From NCBI GenBank assembly GCA_012735315.1, contig JAAYHS010000140.1, positions 1-32,908 on the forward strand: 32,908 nt of DNA, read 5' to 3'. Source of the DNA: Bacillota bacterium (GTDB lineage: Bacteria; Bacillota; UBA4882; UBA8346). The notes beneath the pieces were generated by a model, which saw nothing but the letters and a program-made list of their open reading frames with translations, made no database searches and had not been told where the DNA came from. The translations under genes and the position numbers were made by a program. Positions 1-8,670 of this stretch are shown here, in pieces (the stretch's first letter is position 1; the number at the start of each line of letters is the position of its first letter).

Positions 1-144
1 CCTGAAAAGGAGCATAATCCCTATATTTTTACCATTTTTTAAGACCAATTTTTTATACTGATATTTTGTTGTCAAGGTTCGATAAATCAAGGTTTTTATG
101 ATTTACTTGCCGGATGCAAGTTTAAATTAATCATCGACCAATCA

Positions 145-2505
145 TCAGCTTACCGAGATCGAATGAATCTTATCGGAAACCAAAGCCTCATGCCAAACTT
201 CATCCATGGACTCCACCATCTCGATCTTAATCTTCCGAGTCACATTAGCCGGGATCTCTTCCAGATCCTTAGCGTTCTCTTTCGGAACCAGCACCTTTTT
301 GATCCCGCTCCGGTTGGCGGCCAAGATTTTTTCTTTCAGCCCGCCGATGGGAAGCACCCGCCCCCGGAGCGTGATCTCACCGGTCATCGCCACATCCTTC
401 CGAACCGGCCGGTTGGTCAAAGCGGAAACGATGGCGGTGGCGATGGTAATCCCGGCAGATGGGCCGTCCTTGGGAATCGCTCCTTCGGGAATATGAATAT
501 GCAGATCATATTTTTCGTGAAAATCTTCCTCGATCCCGAGTTCCTTGGCGCGGGACCGGATATAACTGAAGGCGGCCTGAGCCGACTCGCGCATCACTTC
601 ACCCAGCTTACCGGTTAAGATTAATTGCCCCTTGCCTTTCACCGGGGTAACCTCGATCATCAAAATATCCCCGCCCACTTCGGTCCAGGCCAATCCGGTG
701 GCGACGCCGGTTTGATCGCTCTCTTCCGCCATATTATACCGGTATTTGGCAACCCCCAAATATTTGACCAACTTGGTCTTAGTCACCCGCACCGGTTTTT
801 TCGAAGTTTTGACGATCTCCAAAGCGGCTTTCCGGCAGATGGTGGCCAGTTGCCGTTCGAGATTCCGGACTCCCGATTCCCGGGTATAGCCGTTGATCAC
901 CTGTCTGAGGATTGTTTCCGTTATCACCAGGTCTTCCTTTTCCAAGCCGTGCTCCTTGCATTGTTTGGGCAGCAAATGCCGTTTGGCGATCTCCAACTTC
1001 TCCTCCTCGGTATAACCGGAAATATTGATCACTTCCATCCGGTCCAAAAGCGGCCGCGGGATTCCATGATAGGTATTGGCCGTGGTAATGAACAAGACCT
1101 TCGAAAGGTCGAAGGGAACTTCCAAATAGTGATCCCCGAACATATAGTTCTGCTCCGGGTCCAATACTTCAAGCAAAGCCGAAGACGGATCCCCCCGGAA
1201 ATCGGCGCTCATTTTATCGATCTCATCCAAGAGTACGACCGGGTTGCGGGAACCGGCCTGTTTCATTATTTGAATGATCTTTCCGGGCAAAGCGCCCACA
1301 TAAGTGCGGCGGTGCCCCCGAATCTCCGCCTCGTCTCTTACGCCGCCCAATGAAAAACGGACGAACTTCCGGTTCAAAGCGCGGGCTACCGATCTGGCGA
1401 GGGAGGTTTTCCCGACACCCGGAGGTCCGATTAAACAAAGGATCGGCCCCTTCAACTCCTTAGTCAATTGGCAAACCGCCAAATATTCAAGGATCCGCTC
1501 CTTGACCTTCTCCAAACCGTAGTGATCCTCGTCTAAAATCGACTCGGCCACCTTCACGTCCAAACGGTCCTCAGTCAGCGTATTCCACGGCAAAGACAAG
1601 ATCCAATCAAGATAATTCCGGACCACCACCGCTTCGGCTGCTAAAGGCGGCATTTTGGCCAAACGATCAATTTCTTTGAGAACCTTTTCTTCAATATCCT
1701 TTGCTAGCGTCAACTTGGACAGCCGGGAACGAAGCTCTTCGATCTCCGCGGTTCGCTCGTCGGCATCGCCGAGTTCTTTCTGAATCGCCTTGATTTGTTC
1801 CCGGAGATAATATTCTTTTTGAGTTTTCTCCATCTGTTTTCTGACCCGGAAGTGGATCTTGCGTTCCATTTCGAGGATCTCGATCTCTTTAACCAGAAAA
1901 GAACAGAGGAGCTCCAGCCGGTCATGGGCGGAGATCGCTTCCAAGATCTCTTGTTTCTCCTCAACTTTTAAATTCAAGTGAGAAGTGATAATGTCCGCCA
2001 AGCGTCCCGGATCTTCGATGTTATTGACCGACACCAATACCTCGGGCGGAACTTTCTTGCTTAATTTGATAAGCTGCTCAAACTGATACAGCACCGAGCG
2101 CATCAAAGCTTCGGTCTCATTATCGCTTTCACTGATCTCTTCAACAGCGGCGACCCTTACCTGATAATGAGGTTCCACCTGGAGATATTCGACCACGCGA
2201 ATCCGGCGCAGACCTTCCACTAAAACCCGGATTGTGCCGTCGGGTAGTTTCAATAATTGTTTAATCTCCGCCAAAGTCCCAATCTCATAAATATCCTCTT
2301 GAGTCGGTTCATTAATCTTGGCTTGGCGTTGGGCGGCCAGCACAATCAAACGTTCATTTATCATCGCCTCTTCAAGAGCGCTGATTGATTTATCCCTGCC
2401 GACATCGAGCGGCACGACCATATAAGGAAAAACGATTACTCCCCGCAAAGGCAACAGAGGTAATATTTCTTTAAAAGAAGCGGCCTCACGTTTTTCCGAT
2501 TTCAA
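145..2505 (-). CDS. lon: ATP-dependent protease LonA
   Basis: This is a 786-aa LonA serine protease that unfolds and degrades damaged or regulatory cytoplasmic proteins. Visible domains in order are the N-terminal substrate-binding domain (about 14-205), a coiled-coil linker (about 210-290), the AAA+ module with Walker A GPPGVGKT near residue 360 and Walker [11 protein letters not shown], and the C-terminal protease domain. The catalytic serine lies in PKDGPSAG near 682 and the lysine in GGLKEK near 725, so the Ser-Lys dyad is intact and the length is normal for LonA. The start is TTG, chosen because AGGGGG stands 9 nt upstream and the protein begins as the family does. It lies 151 bp downstream of the ABC-F gene. 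I saw no CtsR or CIRCE operator upstream, so heat-shock control cannot be claimed. Confidence 0.97.
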   Translation of the reverse strand: MKSEKREAASFKEILPLLPLRGVIVFPYMVVPLDVGRDKSISALEEAMINERLIVLAAQRQAKINEPTQEDIYEIGTLAEIKQLLKLPDGTIRVLVEGLRRIRVVEYLQVEPHYQVRVAAVEEISESDNETEALMRSVLYQFEQLIKLSKKVPPEVLVSVNNIEDPGRLADIITSHLNLKVEEKQEILEAISAHDRLELLCSFLVKEIEILEMERKIHFRVRKQMEKTQKEYYLREQIKAIQKELGDADERTAEIEELRSRLSKLTLAKDIEEKVLKEIDRLAKMPPLAAEAVVVRNYLDWILSLPWNTLTEDRLDVKVAESILDEDHYGLEKVKERILEYLAVCQLTKELKGPILCLIGPPGVGKTSLARSVARALNRKFVRFSLGGVRDEAEIRGHRRTYVGALPGKIIQIMKQAGSRNPVVLLDEIDKMSADFRGDPSSALLEVLDPEQNYMFGDHYLEVPFDLSKVLFITTANTYHGIPRPLLDRMEVINISGYTEEEKLEIAKRHLLPKQCKEHGLEKEDLVITETILRQVINGYTRESGVRNLERQLATICRKAALEIVKTSKKPVRVTKTKLVKYLGVAKYRYNMAEESDQTGVATGLAWTEVGGDILMIEVTPVKGKGQLILTGKLGEVMRESAQAAFSYIRSRAKELGIEEDFHEKYDLHIHIPEGAIPKDGPSAGITIATAIVSALTNRPVRKDVAMTGEITLRGRVLPIGGLKEKILAANRSGIKKVLVPKENAKDLEEIPANVTRKIKIEMVESMDEVWHEALVSDKIHSISVS

Positions 2506-2656
2506 CTTCGGCTACCCCCTCAGATTTAATAAAAACATAAAGTAATTTTAACGAACATCCCGTGGTTAGACTCCCTAAACTTCTCTATCTGATAATAATC
2601 TCCTTTCAGCAAAAAATGGAGAAGAATCCGTAATTGCCTATCCCTATTTCAGGCCG

Positions 2657-4570
2657 TTAGCCTTGGTTAAAAGCGGTCAATTCCAGGCTGAGTTCTTCCC
2701 AAACCCGATAAGCTTCGGCTAATCTGGTTTCAACCGCCTCCAATTCTTGCGATAAGGATGCGCTCTTATTATAATCGGCATAAACCGCCGGGTCGCTTAA
2801 GAGTTTAGTAAATTCCCGCTTGTCATTTTCCAATTGTCCAATTTCAGCTTCGAGCCGTTCCAATTCGCGTTGTTTCCGTTTAAACTCCCGCTGCAGCGCT
2901 TTATTTTGCTCCCGTAGGAGTTGGACTTGATTCTTCGATTTGGAAGCCGCTTCCGTTTGGGCTTCGGAATTGAAAAGGCTTAGATAATCCTGAAAAGACG
3001 CGAATGGTATTAAAGATTTATTATATAAGGCCAAATACCGGTCGACAATCTTATTCAAAAAATAACGGTCATGGGAAACAACCAAAATTGTTCCGTCGAA
3101 TTCGCTTAAAGCTTTCTCTATGGCCTCAATCGATTCCAAATCAAGATGATTGGTGGGCTCGTCCAAAATTAAAAAATTCGCCTTGGAAAGCATCAATTTA
3201 ATCAAGTTTAAACGTCTTCGTTCCCCGCCGCTTAAAACGGACACATTTTTAAAGACATCGTCGCCGTAAAATAAAAACCGCGCCAATAAGGTGCGAGCCT
3301 CGGTATTGTCGAGATCCGCCATTCCCATAACCACATCGAACGGCGTGCCGGATAAACCGGAGTCGTCCGCCAGCTGTGGAAAGTAGCCGGGGTAAACCTC
3401 ATACCCCAAGCGAATCCGTCCGGCATCGGGAGAATCCAACCCCAAGATCATCTTTAGCAACGTCGTTTTTCCGGCCCCGTTCGGTCCGATTAAGCCGATC
3501 CGCTCGCCATACTCCACCCGGAGTTCGATATTATTAAATAAAACTTGGTTCCCAAAACTCTTGGATACTCCTTCAAACACCAATACTTCCCTGCCGCCGG
3601 CCTCGTGTCCGGAAAATGAAATCTTTAGCGCCTTTTGCTCTGCGGCCGGTTTCGCGATCCGCGCCGCCTTTTGAAGGCGTTTTTCGATGCTGTGCGCTTT
3701 CCGTTTGCTTTTTTCGGAAGCGTCGGCCTCACGAATGAATTTTTCCTGCTTTTGCAAGTATTTTTGTTGGACTTGATAGGCCTTGGCCTGGGCTTGGAGG
3801 TTAAATTCCTTTTGGTTGCGGTATTCCGTATAATTACCGCGGTACTTAAGGCAATTAGCGGACGCCAGTTCATAAATTCCCCGGACCACCCGGTCGAGGA
3901 AAAGCCGGTCATGGGAGATAATTAAGATCGCGCCTTTAAACTTTTCCCGCAAGTATTCTTCCAACCATTCTATGGCCGACATATCAAGATAATTGGTTGG
4001 TTCGTCCAATAGCAATAAATCATAGGGAGCCAACAGGATCTTTGCCAAGGCCAACCGGGTCCTTTCGCCGCCGCTTAAGACGGCGGCGGGATCACCCCAG
4101 CGCTCCTTGGCGAATCCCAATCCCCGCAGAACCCCCTGAATCCTGCCTTCAATTAAAAAACCGCCTTTTTGCTCGTATTCCTCACTCAAATGATAGTGTT
4201 CCTCCACTAATGAGTCAAGCCGTTCCCGGCTGAGCGAGGGATCCGACATTTGAACTCGAACCCGTTCAATTTCGGCGTACAGCTTGTCCAATTCCGTAAA
4301 GAGGTTTCTTAATTCTTGGTAAACGGTAATTCCCGGTTCGAACTCCGGCTCTTGTTCCAAATACCCAATCCGGCAGTTTTGGGACTTCTGAATCCGGCCC
4401 CCATCGTAATCCTCGATGCCGGCCAGGATCTTCAATAAAGTGGTTTTTCCGCTGCCGTTACGGCCGACCAGCCCCCATTTCTCACCGGGATGAATCTCTA
4501 AATTCAAGTTTTGAAAGATCAGTTCCGCTCCGTAAAACTTGGTCAAATTTTCAACTTGAATAAGTGACAT
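2657..4570 (-). CDS. ABC-F family ATPase (Uup/YfmR-like), ribosome-associated
   Basis: This 637-aa soluble protein has two ABC ATPase domains and no membrane segments, which is the ABC-F arrangement. Known members bind the ribosomal E site and help translation or antibiotic resistance. The first domain has Walker A GRNGSGKTT at 36-44 and signature LSGGERTRLALAKILL near 165. The second has GPNGAGKTT near 363 and LSGGERRRLNLIKLML near 445, each followed by LDEPTN. A charged linker (about 255-310) with repeated K/E/R lies between them, the position of the family's P-site tRNA-interaction motif. A C-terminal coiled coil (about 545-637) favours the Uup/YfmR subgroup over antibiotic-resistance factors. 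It lies between lepB (36 bp upstream) and lon, probably co-transcribed. The exact subfamily is inferred. Confidence 0.92.
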   Translation of the reverse strand: MSLIQVENLTKFYGAELIFQNLNLEIHPGEKWGLVGRNGSGKTTLLKILAGIEDYDGGRIQKSQNCRIGYLEQEPEFEPGITVYQELRNLFTELDKLYAEIERVRVQMSDPSLSRERLDSLVEEHYHLSEEYEQKGGFLIEGRIQGVLRGLGFAKERWGDPAAVLSGGERTRLALAKILLAPYDLLLLDEPTNYLDMSAIEWLEEYLREKFKGAILIISHDRLFLDRVVRGIYELASANCLKYRGNYTEYRNQKEFNLQAQAKAYQVQQKYLQKQEKFIREADASEKSKRKAHSIEKRLQKAARIAKPAAEQKALKISFSGHEAGGREVLVFEGVSKSFGNQVLFNNIELRVEYGERIGLIGPNGAGKTTLLKMILGLDSPDAGRIRLGYEVYPGYFPQLADDSGLSGTPFDVVMGMADLDNTEARTLLARFLFYGDDVFKNVSVLSGGERRRLNLIKLMLSKANFLILDEPTNHLDLESIEAIEKALSEFDGTILVVSHDRYFLNKIVDRYLALYNKSLIPFASFQDYLSLFNSEAQTEAASKSKNQVQLLREQNKALQREFKRKQRELERLEAEIGQLENDKREFTKLLSDPAVYADYNKSASLSQELEAVETRLAEAYRVWEELSLELTAFNQG

Positions 4571-4572
4571 CA

Positions 4573-4601
4573 GGCTTCCGTCTCCCGACTTCCAAACTTC
4601 C
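4573..4601. repeat. Degenerate heptamer repeat between lepB and the ABC-F gene
   Basis: Read on the plus strand, four near-identical heptamers follow each other: GGCTTCC, GTCTCCC, GACTTCC, one extra A, then AACTTCC. The consensus is GACTTCC. The repeat fills almost the whole 36-bp spacer and, on the minus strand, supplies GGAAG-type tracts close to the ABC-F start. Related heptamers occur near 18914-18937 and 19103-19127. Confidence 0.6.
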
Positions 4602-4606
4602 GATTA

Positions 4607-5185
4607 TTATTTAATGACTCCCATCCGGCGGATCGGCCAAAAACGCCACCAAGCTTCGCCTTTAATATTTTTAAGCGGGAGCGGCCCCCAATAGCGACTG
4701 TCTTGGCTATTATTACGATTATCGCCCATCACAAACACATGCTCATCGGGGATGATGAACGGACCAAACTCGCTGATCGGGGCCCGATCAGGAGTGATAT
4801 ACGGCTCCGGCAGCGGCTGGTCATCGATATAAACCACGCCGTTGTGAATTTTGATGATCTCCCCTGGTAAACCGATGATTCGTTTGACAAAATCGTCTTT
4901 AATACCGGCTTGAGCCGGGGGCTTGAAAATGACAATTTGATAACGTTCGGGTTCTTTAAACCAATAAGCGGTTTTATTCAACAAAAACCGGTCTTGAACT
5001 TGAATCGTGGGAACCATTGACGGTGAAGGGACAAATCGTGATTCAAGAAAAAAAGTCCGAATTATCAAAAATAAGATTACGGCCGGAACCACCACTTCGA
5101 TAACGTCTTTTATAAACCGGGACATGGTGTATGATTCCGGAGCTTTGGATGAAGCGCGCGATGTTTTTGACGGTTTCTTCGGCAT
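4607..5185 (-). CDS. lepB: Signal peptidase I
   Basis: This is a 192-aa type I signal peptidase that removes signal peptides from secreted proteins at the outer face of the cytoplasmic membrane. A basic N-terminus (1-25) is followed by one transmembrane helix (about 28-46). The catalytic serine is Ser56 in PSPSMVPT and the general-base lysine is Lys101 in FVKRIIGLPGE. The VMGDNRNNSQDSRYWG box is present near 150. The single membrane anchor and length match the Gram-positive SipS type. The start ATG has GAGGTGA 6 nt upstream. A promoter is seen about 115 bp upstream, so lepB probably leads a lepB-ABC-F-lon unit. The N-terminal tail of about 25 Ser/Lys-rich residues before the helix is somewhat long. 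Confidence 0.96.
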   Translation of the reverse strand: MPKKPSKTSRASSKAPESYTMSRFIKDVIEVVVPAVILFLIIRTFFLESRFVPSPSMVPTIQVQDRFLLNKTAYWFKEPERYQIVIFKPPAQAGIKDDFVKRIIGLPGEIIKIHNGVVYIDDQPLPEPYITPDRAPISEFGPFIIPDEHVFVMGDNRNNSQDSRYWGPLPLKNIKGEAWWRFWPIRRMGVIK

Positions 5186-5299
5186 AATGTCACCTCGAAT
5201 CTTTTTTAAAAGCGGAATAAATCCGGCGCTCTAAACCTGCTTGACTTGAAAAGCGTTTCATTATCAACCAGGATGCAGACGTAAGATTTCGGCAGGTCA

Positions 5300-5328
5300 A
5301 TTATAACATATCGGCGGCTTAAAAAAAA
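5300..5328 (-). promoter_or_regulatory. Putative sigma-A promoter for lepB (extended -10)
   Basis: On the minus strand a perfect TATAAT (5300-5305) is preceded by TG-T, giving an extended -10. The -35 region at 17-bp spacing is only a T tract (TTTTTT). The box lies about 115 nt before the lepB ATG, just past the end of the pdaB-like gene. The -10 element is good and the -35 weak. Confidence 0.5.
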
Positions 5329-5354
5329 CTTTTTAAAGAAACGGTAATTTATAA

Positions 5355-6107
5355 TTATCGCGGATCATTTCTGGCAAAAGACCCGCCCTGCGCCAGTTCG
5401 GATAAAGTGACCAACCGGTATCCTTTGCTGCGCAGTCCGGAAATGATCCCCGGAAGGGCTAAATGAATTTGTTTGCTGGAGTCGCTGGCATGACAAAGGA
5501 TAATCGCCCCCGGAAAGACTCGTTTCAGGACCCGCTCGATCATGTATTCCGGCCCGGGGTTCTTCCAATCAAGGGAATCTACCGCCCAGATAACCGTTTC
5601 AAATCCCAATTCTCTGGCGGTGTCAATTACCAAATCGTCATAATCCCCGTTGGGCGGCCGGAAAAAAGGAGCGACTTTTTCGACAATAGCGGACAAATCT
5701 TGGTGCGCCTTGCTGATATTCTCTTTAACCACCGCTTTAGGGTACTGGCTCAGATTTAAATGACGGTCCCCGTGACTGGCGATTTCGTGACCTTTATGAT
5801 AAATCTCCTTTACGGCCTCGGGATGCCTGACCGCCCAGGGACCGGATATAAAAAAACTCGCCGGTACTTGATGTTCTTCCAGCACCTTTAAAACCAACGG
5901 CCAGGTTTTCTCGCCCCAACTGATATCAAAGGTAAGGCAAACCTCAGGCGCTTTTTTCTTTACGTAAAAAATGGGCATCTCCCGGGCTAGTAGCCCCATC
6001 GTAGGCAAATCATCCTTGGAAATCATTCCGGTCCAATAACCCAAACCGAAAACTATCGATAAAAGCGCTATTAAGATGATGGTTCTTTTAATTATCAAAA
6101 TTTTCAT
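5355..6107 (-). CDS. pdaB: PdaB-like sporulation polysaccharide deacetylase
   Basis: This is a 250-aa NodB-fold (CE4) deacetylase with an N-terminal membrane anchor or uncleaved signal (about 7-27), so the catalytic domain faces outside. Family motifs are TFDISWGE (59-66, first metal-binding Asp61), SHGDRH (111-116, metal His112 and His116), RPPNGDYDD (150-158), DWKNPG and CHASDSSKQ with His206. FDISWGE, DWKNPG and the HASDS-KQ segment are characteristic of PdaB, a deacetylase involved in spore cortex or mother-cell wall modification in Bacillus, rather than of generic chitooligosaccharide deacetylases. The start ATG has AAGGA 6 nt upstream. It lies 120 bp downstream of hup behind a terminator. 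Family membership is clear; the specific PdaB assignment is inference. Confidence 0.85.
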   Translation of the reverse strand: MKILIIKRTIILIALLSIVFGLGYWTGMISKDDLPTMGLLAREMPIFYVKKKAPEVCLTFDISWGEKTWPLVLKVLEEHQVPASFFISGPWAVRHPEAVKEIYHKGHEIASHGDRHLNLSQYPKAVVKENISKAHQDLSAIVEKVAPFFRPPNGDYDDLVIDTARELGFETVIWAVDSLDWKNPGPEYMIERVLKRVFPGAIILCHASDSSKQIHLALPGIISGLRSKGYRLVTLSELAQGGSFARNDPR

Positions 6108-6173
6108 GGCGGTCCTTCACCCTCCCCTGATAAACTTATTCCTTGTTAGCGAGGGTAAGAACCGAATCGAACT

Positions 6174-6210
6174 TAAAAAAAGAATGGACCCCGCGGACGG
6201 GATCCATTCT
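6174..6210 (-). terminator. Rho-independent terminator of hup
   Basis: On the minus strand an 8-bp perfect stem (AGAATGGA with TCCATTCT) is extended by four more pairs inside, with a CGGA loop, and is followed by a run of seven T. It begins 17 nt after the hup stop codon. It is one of the strongest terminators in the window. Confidence 0.92.
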
Positions 6211-6227
6211 CCTCAGTTTGGATAATA

Positions 6228-6506
6228 TTACTTCTTGGCAACGGCGTCTTTTAAAGCTTTTCCAGCTTTAAACACCGGCACCTTACGCGCGGCAATTTTG
6301 ATCTCAGCTCCGGTTTGAGGATTACGACCTTTCCGCGCCTCTCTTTTACGGACTTCAAAACTACCGAAACCAACTAATTGTACTTTCTCACCTTTAGACA
6401 AAGCTTGAGTCATGGCGTTAATGACTGCGTCAATGGCTTTGCCGGAATCTTTTTTAGTTAAGCCACTCTTCTCGGCAACTTTATCGATGAGTTCGGTTTT
6501 GGTCAC
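6228..6506 (-). CDS. hup: HU-type nucleoid DNA-binding protein
   Basis: This is a 92-aa HU family protein, a homodimeric nucleoid protein that bends DNA. The full family pattern is visible: the N-terminal helices with [16 protein letters not shown], the core [18 protein letters not shown] (about 46-63) that forms the saddle and DNA-binding arm, and the closing [15 protein letters not shown] helix. The start is GTG, supported by a near-perfect AAGGAGGTG 7 nt upstream. Its position directly after spoIVA matches the spoIVA-hbs arrangement of Bacillus. It has its own terminator and a long upstream region, so it is probably monocistronic and strongly expressed. Confidence 0.97.
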   Translation of the reverse strand: MTKTELIDKVAEKSGLTKKDSGKAIDAVINAMTQALSKGEKVQLVGFGSFEVRKREARKGRNPQTGAEIKIAARKVPVFKAGKALKDAVAKK

Positions 6507-6770
6507 TATTAATCACCTCCTTCCGAAAAAAGTGGAATTTTTTTCTTGGGCATCTTGGTTAACCTTGGTAAAAACTACTAGTAAGATTTATTCTAGATTT
6601 TTCCCCTATTTCCTGCTTTCCAAACCAAAAAATCATAACTTTTTTCAACCCACCACTGGGTTTGAAACATTTTCACAGCTAGAGGGGTTTTTAAACCTCT
6701 CTAAAGCCCTAAAAAATTATAAGTTCACACTTTAATATAGCCCGAAAGCCGGAAAATAGGCTTATTCAAA
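6507..6770 (-). other. Long hup upstream region with hairpins, no gene
   Basis: This forms most of the 321-bp gap between spoIVA and hup, and I see no credible ORF. On the minus strand it holds a TATAAT (6716-6721) without a convincing -35, an imperfect hairpin (TAGAGAGG pairing with CCCCTCTA around TTTAAAAA), and a 6-bp hairpin AACCCA-GTGG-TGGGTT. Nearer the gene is a GGTTAACC palindrome within a direct repeat of ACCAAG. If the TATAAT is the promoter, the hup leader would be about 200 nt and structured. Confidence 0.4.
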
Positions 6771-6803
6771 TAAAACAAAAAATGGCCTTAATAGACCATT
6801 TTT
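6771..6803 (-). terminator. Rho-independent terminator of spoIVA
   Basis: On the minus strand AAAAATGGTC pairs with GGCCATTTTT (10 bp, one G-T pair) around a TATTAA loop and runs into a T-rich tract. It begins 24 nt after the spoIVA stop. The A/T-rich lower stem could also work weakly in the other direction. Confidence 0.85.
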
Positions 6804-6827
6804 ACTGTATATCGAAAAATCAATTCG

Positions 6828-8306
6828 TTAGAGAATAATACAGATCAAACCGCCGCTTCCCTCGTTCAAAATCTTGGTCAAAGTCTCTTGAAGTTTCTCT
6901 TGAGCATTTTCAGGCATGCGCGTCAATTTCGCCTGGATTCCTTCCTTAACCAAATCATGCATTGACTTTCCAAAGAAATCGGTCTGCCAGATCCGGGAGG
7001 GGTCTTTCTCAAATTCACTGGTCAAGTACTTAAGGAATTCCTCCCCTTGCTTTTCAGTCCCGACAATCGGCGATATTTCGGTCATTATATCCACCTTGAT
7101 CATATGAATCGACGGGGCGCTGGCTTTTAACTTAACTCCAAAACGATGCCCATGTCTGATTAGTTCCGGTTCAGCGAAGGTTAACTCATTTAATAGCGGT
7201 TGAACCACGCCGTATCCCTGACTTTTCACCTGTTGTAGGGCAACGGCTACTTTGTCATATTCCCGTTTCGCCACCGAAAGTTCCCGAACCAGGCGCATCA
7301 AGTGATGATCGCCGCCGATAGTGAAACCGGAAATCTCCTCCAAAACCCGGTAAAAAAGATCCGGCGGTGTTTCCATCGTAATCTGAACCGAACCGTCGCC
7401 TAAATTTAAGTAATCCAATCGAACATTCCGGACATCTTCCAATTGACGCAAGGAATTAACGGACGATTCCACGTCGCGCGCCAGGTTTATGCCGGAAACG
7501 GCAGCCAACGCTCCATTTTCAAACCGGGATCGGAGCCAGTGATCGCCGGCCAATTCCTCCACCCATCTTGGAAAATCGATTTTAATTTCCCGAACCGGAA
7601 ACATATAAAGCAGTTCTTGGAGCACACTTTCAATATTCGCGGAACTCATTTGTAAACAGTTTACGGCCAAAACAGACGTCTGATATTTGTTTTGCAACTC
7701 GGCGGCCAATTCTTGGGTTTCGTAATCTTCCGGATGAGTCGAGTTTAAAATTATCACAAACGGTTTCCCCAAGGCCTTCAGTTCGTTAATCACCCGTTCT
7801 TCCGCCGGAAGGTAATCGGCTCTCGAAATCTCGGTAATACTGCCATCGGTGGTGATTACCAGCCCAACAGTTGAATGATCGGTGATCACTTTCGCAGTCC
7901 CCATTTCAGCCGCTTCCACAAAACTTACCGGTTCGGCCAGCCACGGGGTAAGCACCATCCGGGGACCATTGACGTCTTCATAACCAACCGCTCCTCCAAC
8001 CGCATAACCGACACAGTCCACCAAGCGCACCCGGAAGTGAATGTTGTCCGCCATCTTAACTTCAACTGCCTCACTGGGGACAAACTTGGGTTCGGTAGTC
8101 ATGATAGTCCGTCCGCTCCCGCTTTGAGGAAGTTCATCTTGGGCGCGTTCCCGATCATAAACATTACTAATGTTCGGTATAACCAACATTTCCATAAACC
8201 GTTTAATAAAAGTCGACTTCCCTGTCCGTACCGGACCGACTACCCCGATATAAATATCTCCACCGGTACGTTCGGCGATATCTTGGAAGATATCATACCT
8301 CTCCAT
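6828..8306 (-). CDS. spoIVA: Stage IV sporulation protein A (spore coat basement ATPase)
   Basis: SpoIVA is the mother-cell ATPase that polymerises on the outer forespore membrane to form the base of the spore coat. The protein is 492 aa, the same as the Bacillus subtilis protein. It shows the TRAFAC-like Walker A GPVRTGKST (24-32), the family segments DELPQSGSGRTIMTTEPKF and VRLVDCVGYAVGGAVG, the middle domain, and the conserved C-terminus GGLICIIL needed for localisation. The start ATG has a GGGGGG tract 6 nt upstream. It lies between gpsA and hup as in Bacillus. In known spore formers it is under mother-cell sigma-E; I could not find a convincing sigma-E promoter by eye. Its presence is the best evidence that this organism can sporulate. 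Confidence 0.98.
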   Translation of the reverse strand: MERYDIFQDIAERTGGDIYIGVVGPVRTGKSTFIKRFMEMLVIPNISNVYDRERAQDELPQSGSGRTIMTTEPKFVPSEAVEVKMADNIHFRVRLVDCVGYAVGGAVGYEDVNGPRMVLTPWLAEPVSFVEAAEMGTAKVITDHSTVGLVITTDGSITEISRADYLPAEERVINELKALGKPFVIILNSTHPEDYETQELAAELQNKYQTSVLAVNCLQMSSANIESVLQELLYMFPVREIKIDFPRWVEELAGDHWLRSRFENGALAAVSGINLARDVESSVNSLRQLEDVRNVRLDYLNLGDGSVQITMETPPDLFYRVLEEISGFTIGGDHHLMRLVRELSVAKREYDKVAVALQQVKSQGYGVVQPLLNELTFAEPELIRHGHRFGVKLKASAPSIHMIKVDIMTEISPIVGTEKQGEEFLKYLTSEFEKDPSRIWQTDFFGKSMHDLVKEGIQAKLTRMPENAQEKLQETLTKILNEGSGGLICIIL

Positions 8307-8617
8307 CTGTTTCCCCCCTTTAATAATAATTGAAACTTATTGCTACTTTGTTTACTTCCATTGGAAATTCGGCGCTTAAAACGGTTATGAAATCGAAATC
8401 TTCGTCATCCGCAACTTGATTTAACAAAGTAGTCTATTTAATGGGAACTGAGTCACCCCCCCTTGGCGCCGCTGTCCATAATTAACAATATATATATATT
8501 GGTAGTCTACTCTCAATATAACTAATATTCCGAAGCAAGCCGATAAATCACAAAAATAAAGATCAAAATCGAGTAATTGGAAAAACAACTTAAAATCTTC
8601 CTTCAATTGAACCAATC
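8307..8617 (-). promoter_or_regulatory. spoIVA upstream region with inverted and direct repeats
   Basis: This forms most of the 364-bp gap between gpsA and spoIVA and has no credible gene. It contains a perfect 10-bp inverted repeat (CTACTTTGTT at 8343-8352 and AACAAAGTAG at 8423-8432) that would close a loop of about 70 nt just before spoIVA. It also holds an 8-bp direct repeat GTAGTCTA (8429-8436 and 8502-8509) and a perfect 16-bp AT-rich palindrome CAATATATATATATTG (8486-8501). Small hairpins CGAA-GAT-TTCG and TTCC-AAT-GGAA lie within the large loop. The sporulation promoter should be here, but I cannot place it. Confidence 0.4.
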
Positions 8618-8648
8618 AAAAAAGAGGCTCCTCCGGGAACCTCTTTTT
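8618..8648 (-). terminator. Rho-independent terminator of the der-plsY-gpsA unit
   Basis: On the minus strand AAAAAGAGG pairs with CCTCTTTTT, with an inner TCC-CGGA-GGA helix after one mismatch, and ends in six T. It begins 23 nt after the gpsA stop. Confidence 0.92.
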
Positions 8649-8670
8649 ATTCGGCGTTTAATAACCGCGT

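Noticed and set aside
105-121. Hairpin ACTTGC-CGGAT-GCAAGT downstream of lon
   Set aside because: Only six pairs and no T tract on the minus strand, so it is not a convincing lon terminator.
163-1353. Plus-strand ORFs opposite lon (151, 96 and 242 aa)
   Set aside because: They are antisense shadows of the well-conserved lon gene, with no ribosome binding sites or family features.
8421-8615. 64-aa minus-strand ORF between gpsA and spoIVA
   Set aside because: It begins with TTG directly after the T tract of the gpsA terminator, has no ribosome binding site and runs through the repeat-bearing spoIVA upstream region.
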